DNA of 5,646 nt from Sulfurovum sp. (lineage in GTDB: Bacteria; Campylobacterota; Campylobacteria; Campylobacterales; Sulfurovaceae), in the NCBI GenBank assembly GCA_015661795.1, contig DQVJ01000255.1, positions 1-5,646 on the forward strand, read 5' to 3'. Both the position numbers and the translations under genes were made by a program. Positions within the stretch are counted from its first letter, which is position 1. Each line of letters begins with the position of its first letter. Of this stretch, positions 5,030-5,646 are shown piece after piece. Below the pieces are notes generated by a model. It ran no database searches. It had not been told where the DNA came from and was given only the letters and a program-made list of their open reading frames with translations.

Positions 5030-5036
5030 TGTTTTT
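5018..5036. terminator. Weak hairpin across the convergent stop codons
   Basis: AAAAAC (5018-5023) can pair with GTTTTT (5031-5036) around a seven-base loop that contains the shared TTAA stops. The stem has one G-C pair and no further GC support, so it is a poor terminator, but nothing better is visible for either gene. The T run on each strand gives it slight bidirectional terminator character. Confidence 0.25.
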
Positions 5037-5598
5037 CAATCTCAGCAACGATGACTCCTCTTAGTGTCCCTATTTTAAAATCCATTGCCTTATCATTGGG
5101 ATACGCAGATTTTATACGTTCTTTTAATGCAGGAGACACATGTGTCCCATGGCATTTTAAACATATTGGCAGGGTAAGCAGTGGTTTATAGACTCTTGTT
5201 ATATTCCCCTCTTTTACTACTTTGATATCTTTAGGTGTAAATGTTTTTTCGGCTATCGAGGTTACATATGCTTGCATTACTTGGGTATCTAGTGTATCTG
5301 CAGTATTGTTGACATCATTTCTTACCTTGAGGGCTGTTCTTCTGACTTTTGCATAGGCTGGAAGTTTTGTATTGATATTTTGAGTGATTTCACTTGCTTT
5401 GCGTGTACAAAATTCTAAAGCCTGTATCCCACTCATATCGGCCATCATTTTTGCTTGAAGTTCTTTTTTCAGTGCGTTTCCAAGCATCTTTATGTATTTG
5501 ATACCTTCTTGTTTGGCTGTCAACGGCTGCGTGGTATTGAGATCAGTTGCTACAAGCGTACTACAGGTCAAAAGTGTAGCTAAAAGTAATATTTTCAT
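5026..5598 (-). CDS. Periplasmic mono-haem c-type protein, DUF3365 (Tll0287-like)
   Basis: The protein has 190 residues. The ATG at 5598 has AAGGAAA about seven bases upstream. The first 17 or so residues (MKILLLATLLTCSTLVA) form a signal peptide; Cys12 follows Leu-Leu-Thr, a poor lipobox, so a lipoprotein is less likely. The mature part matches the DUF3365/Tll0287-like domain as I know it: a helical start, LEFCTRKASEITQ (61-73), RRTALKVRNDVNN (86-98), then PICLKCHG (144-151) with a CxxCH covalent haem c site (Cys146, Cys149, His150), and a terminal GTLRGVIVAEI strand. Family members occur alone or as sensor domains of histidine kinases and chemoreceptors; this one is stand-alone with no signalling domain, so it may carry electrons or sense redox or gas ligands in the periplasm. 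No electron-transfer partner is adjacent. It converges on the YjdF-like gene, the two stops sharing TTAA. Confidence 0.87.
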   Translation of the reverse strand: MKILLLATLLTCSTLVATDLNTTQPLTAKQEGIKYIKMLGNALKKELQAKMMADMSGIQALEFCTRKASEITQNINTKLPAYAKVRRTALKVRNDVNNTADTLDTQVMQAYVTSIAEKTFTPKDIKVVKEGNITRVYKPLLTLPICLKCHGTHVSPALKERIKSAYPNDKAMDFKIGTLRGVIVAEIEKH

Positions 5599-5625
5599 GT
5601 TGATTTCCTTTATATATCTATTAGA

Positions 5626-5631
5626 ATTATA
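5626..5631 (-). promoter_or_regulatory. Probable -10 box of the cytochrome gene
   Basis: Minus-strand TATAAT lies at 5631 down to 5626, 27 bases before the ATG, giving a leader of about 20 bases that contains the AAGGAAA ribosome site. The matching -35 would lie beyond the right edge, so it cannot be checked. Confidence 0.4.
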
Positions 5632-5646
5632 TTTTTTTAATTTGAA

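Overview
The window is AT-rich, with many homopolymeric A/T runs between genes. Gene content and protein style suggest a Campylobacterota (epsilonproteobacterial) genome of the Sulfurovum/Sulfurimonas kind. This is inference from gene families, not a search result. No mobile elements, RNA genes or CRISPR arrays were found.

Layout, left to right. (1) The C-terminal end of an unrecognised helical protein runs off the left edge (+ strand, to 301). (2) A secreted, Cys/Met/His/Lys-rich Spy/CpxP-like (LTxxQ) protein, probably a periplasmic metal or stress protein (+, 366-1010). (3) A hairpin lies between two convergent genes (1015-1061). (4) A SulP-family anion permease with a STAS domain, closely resembling the sodium/bicarbonate transporter BicA (-, 1110-2753). 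(5) A 359-bp divergent regulatory region (2754-3112). (6) A rightward transcription unit of a TetR-family repressor (3113-3766), a class I SAM-dependent methyltransferase (3826-4434) and a DUF2238/YjdF-like membrane protein (4436-5029). (7) A periplasmic mono-haem c-type DUF3365 (Tll0287-like) protein converges on it (-, 5026-5598), sharing a TTAA stop.

The most striking feature is in the divergent region. Four perfect palindromes of form GAACA-NN-TGTTC start at 2949, 2991, 3033 and 3075, exactly 42 bp apart, which is four turns of B-DNA. All ten arm bases are identical in the four copies, the central two differ in every copy, and the 30-bp spacers are largely unrelated. The last copy lies inside the 17-bp spacer of a perfect-consensus promoter (TTGACA-N17-TATAAT) whose predicted start is only about 12 nt before the tetR start codon. 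The simplest reading is an autorepressed TetR operon with a helically phased operator array, suited to cooperative binding or to wrapping of DNA on one face.

How the parts may work together: the TetR protein probably senses a small hydrophobic ligand and controls its own gene plus the tightly coupled methyltransferase and YjdF-like genes, and possibly the divergent SulP gene. The substrate of the methyltransferase cannot be read from the sequence.
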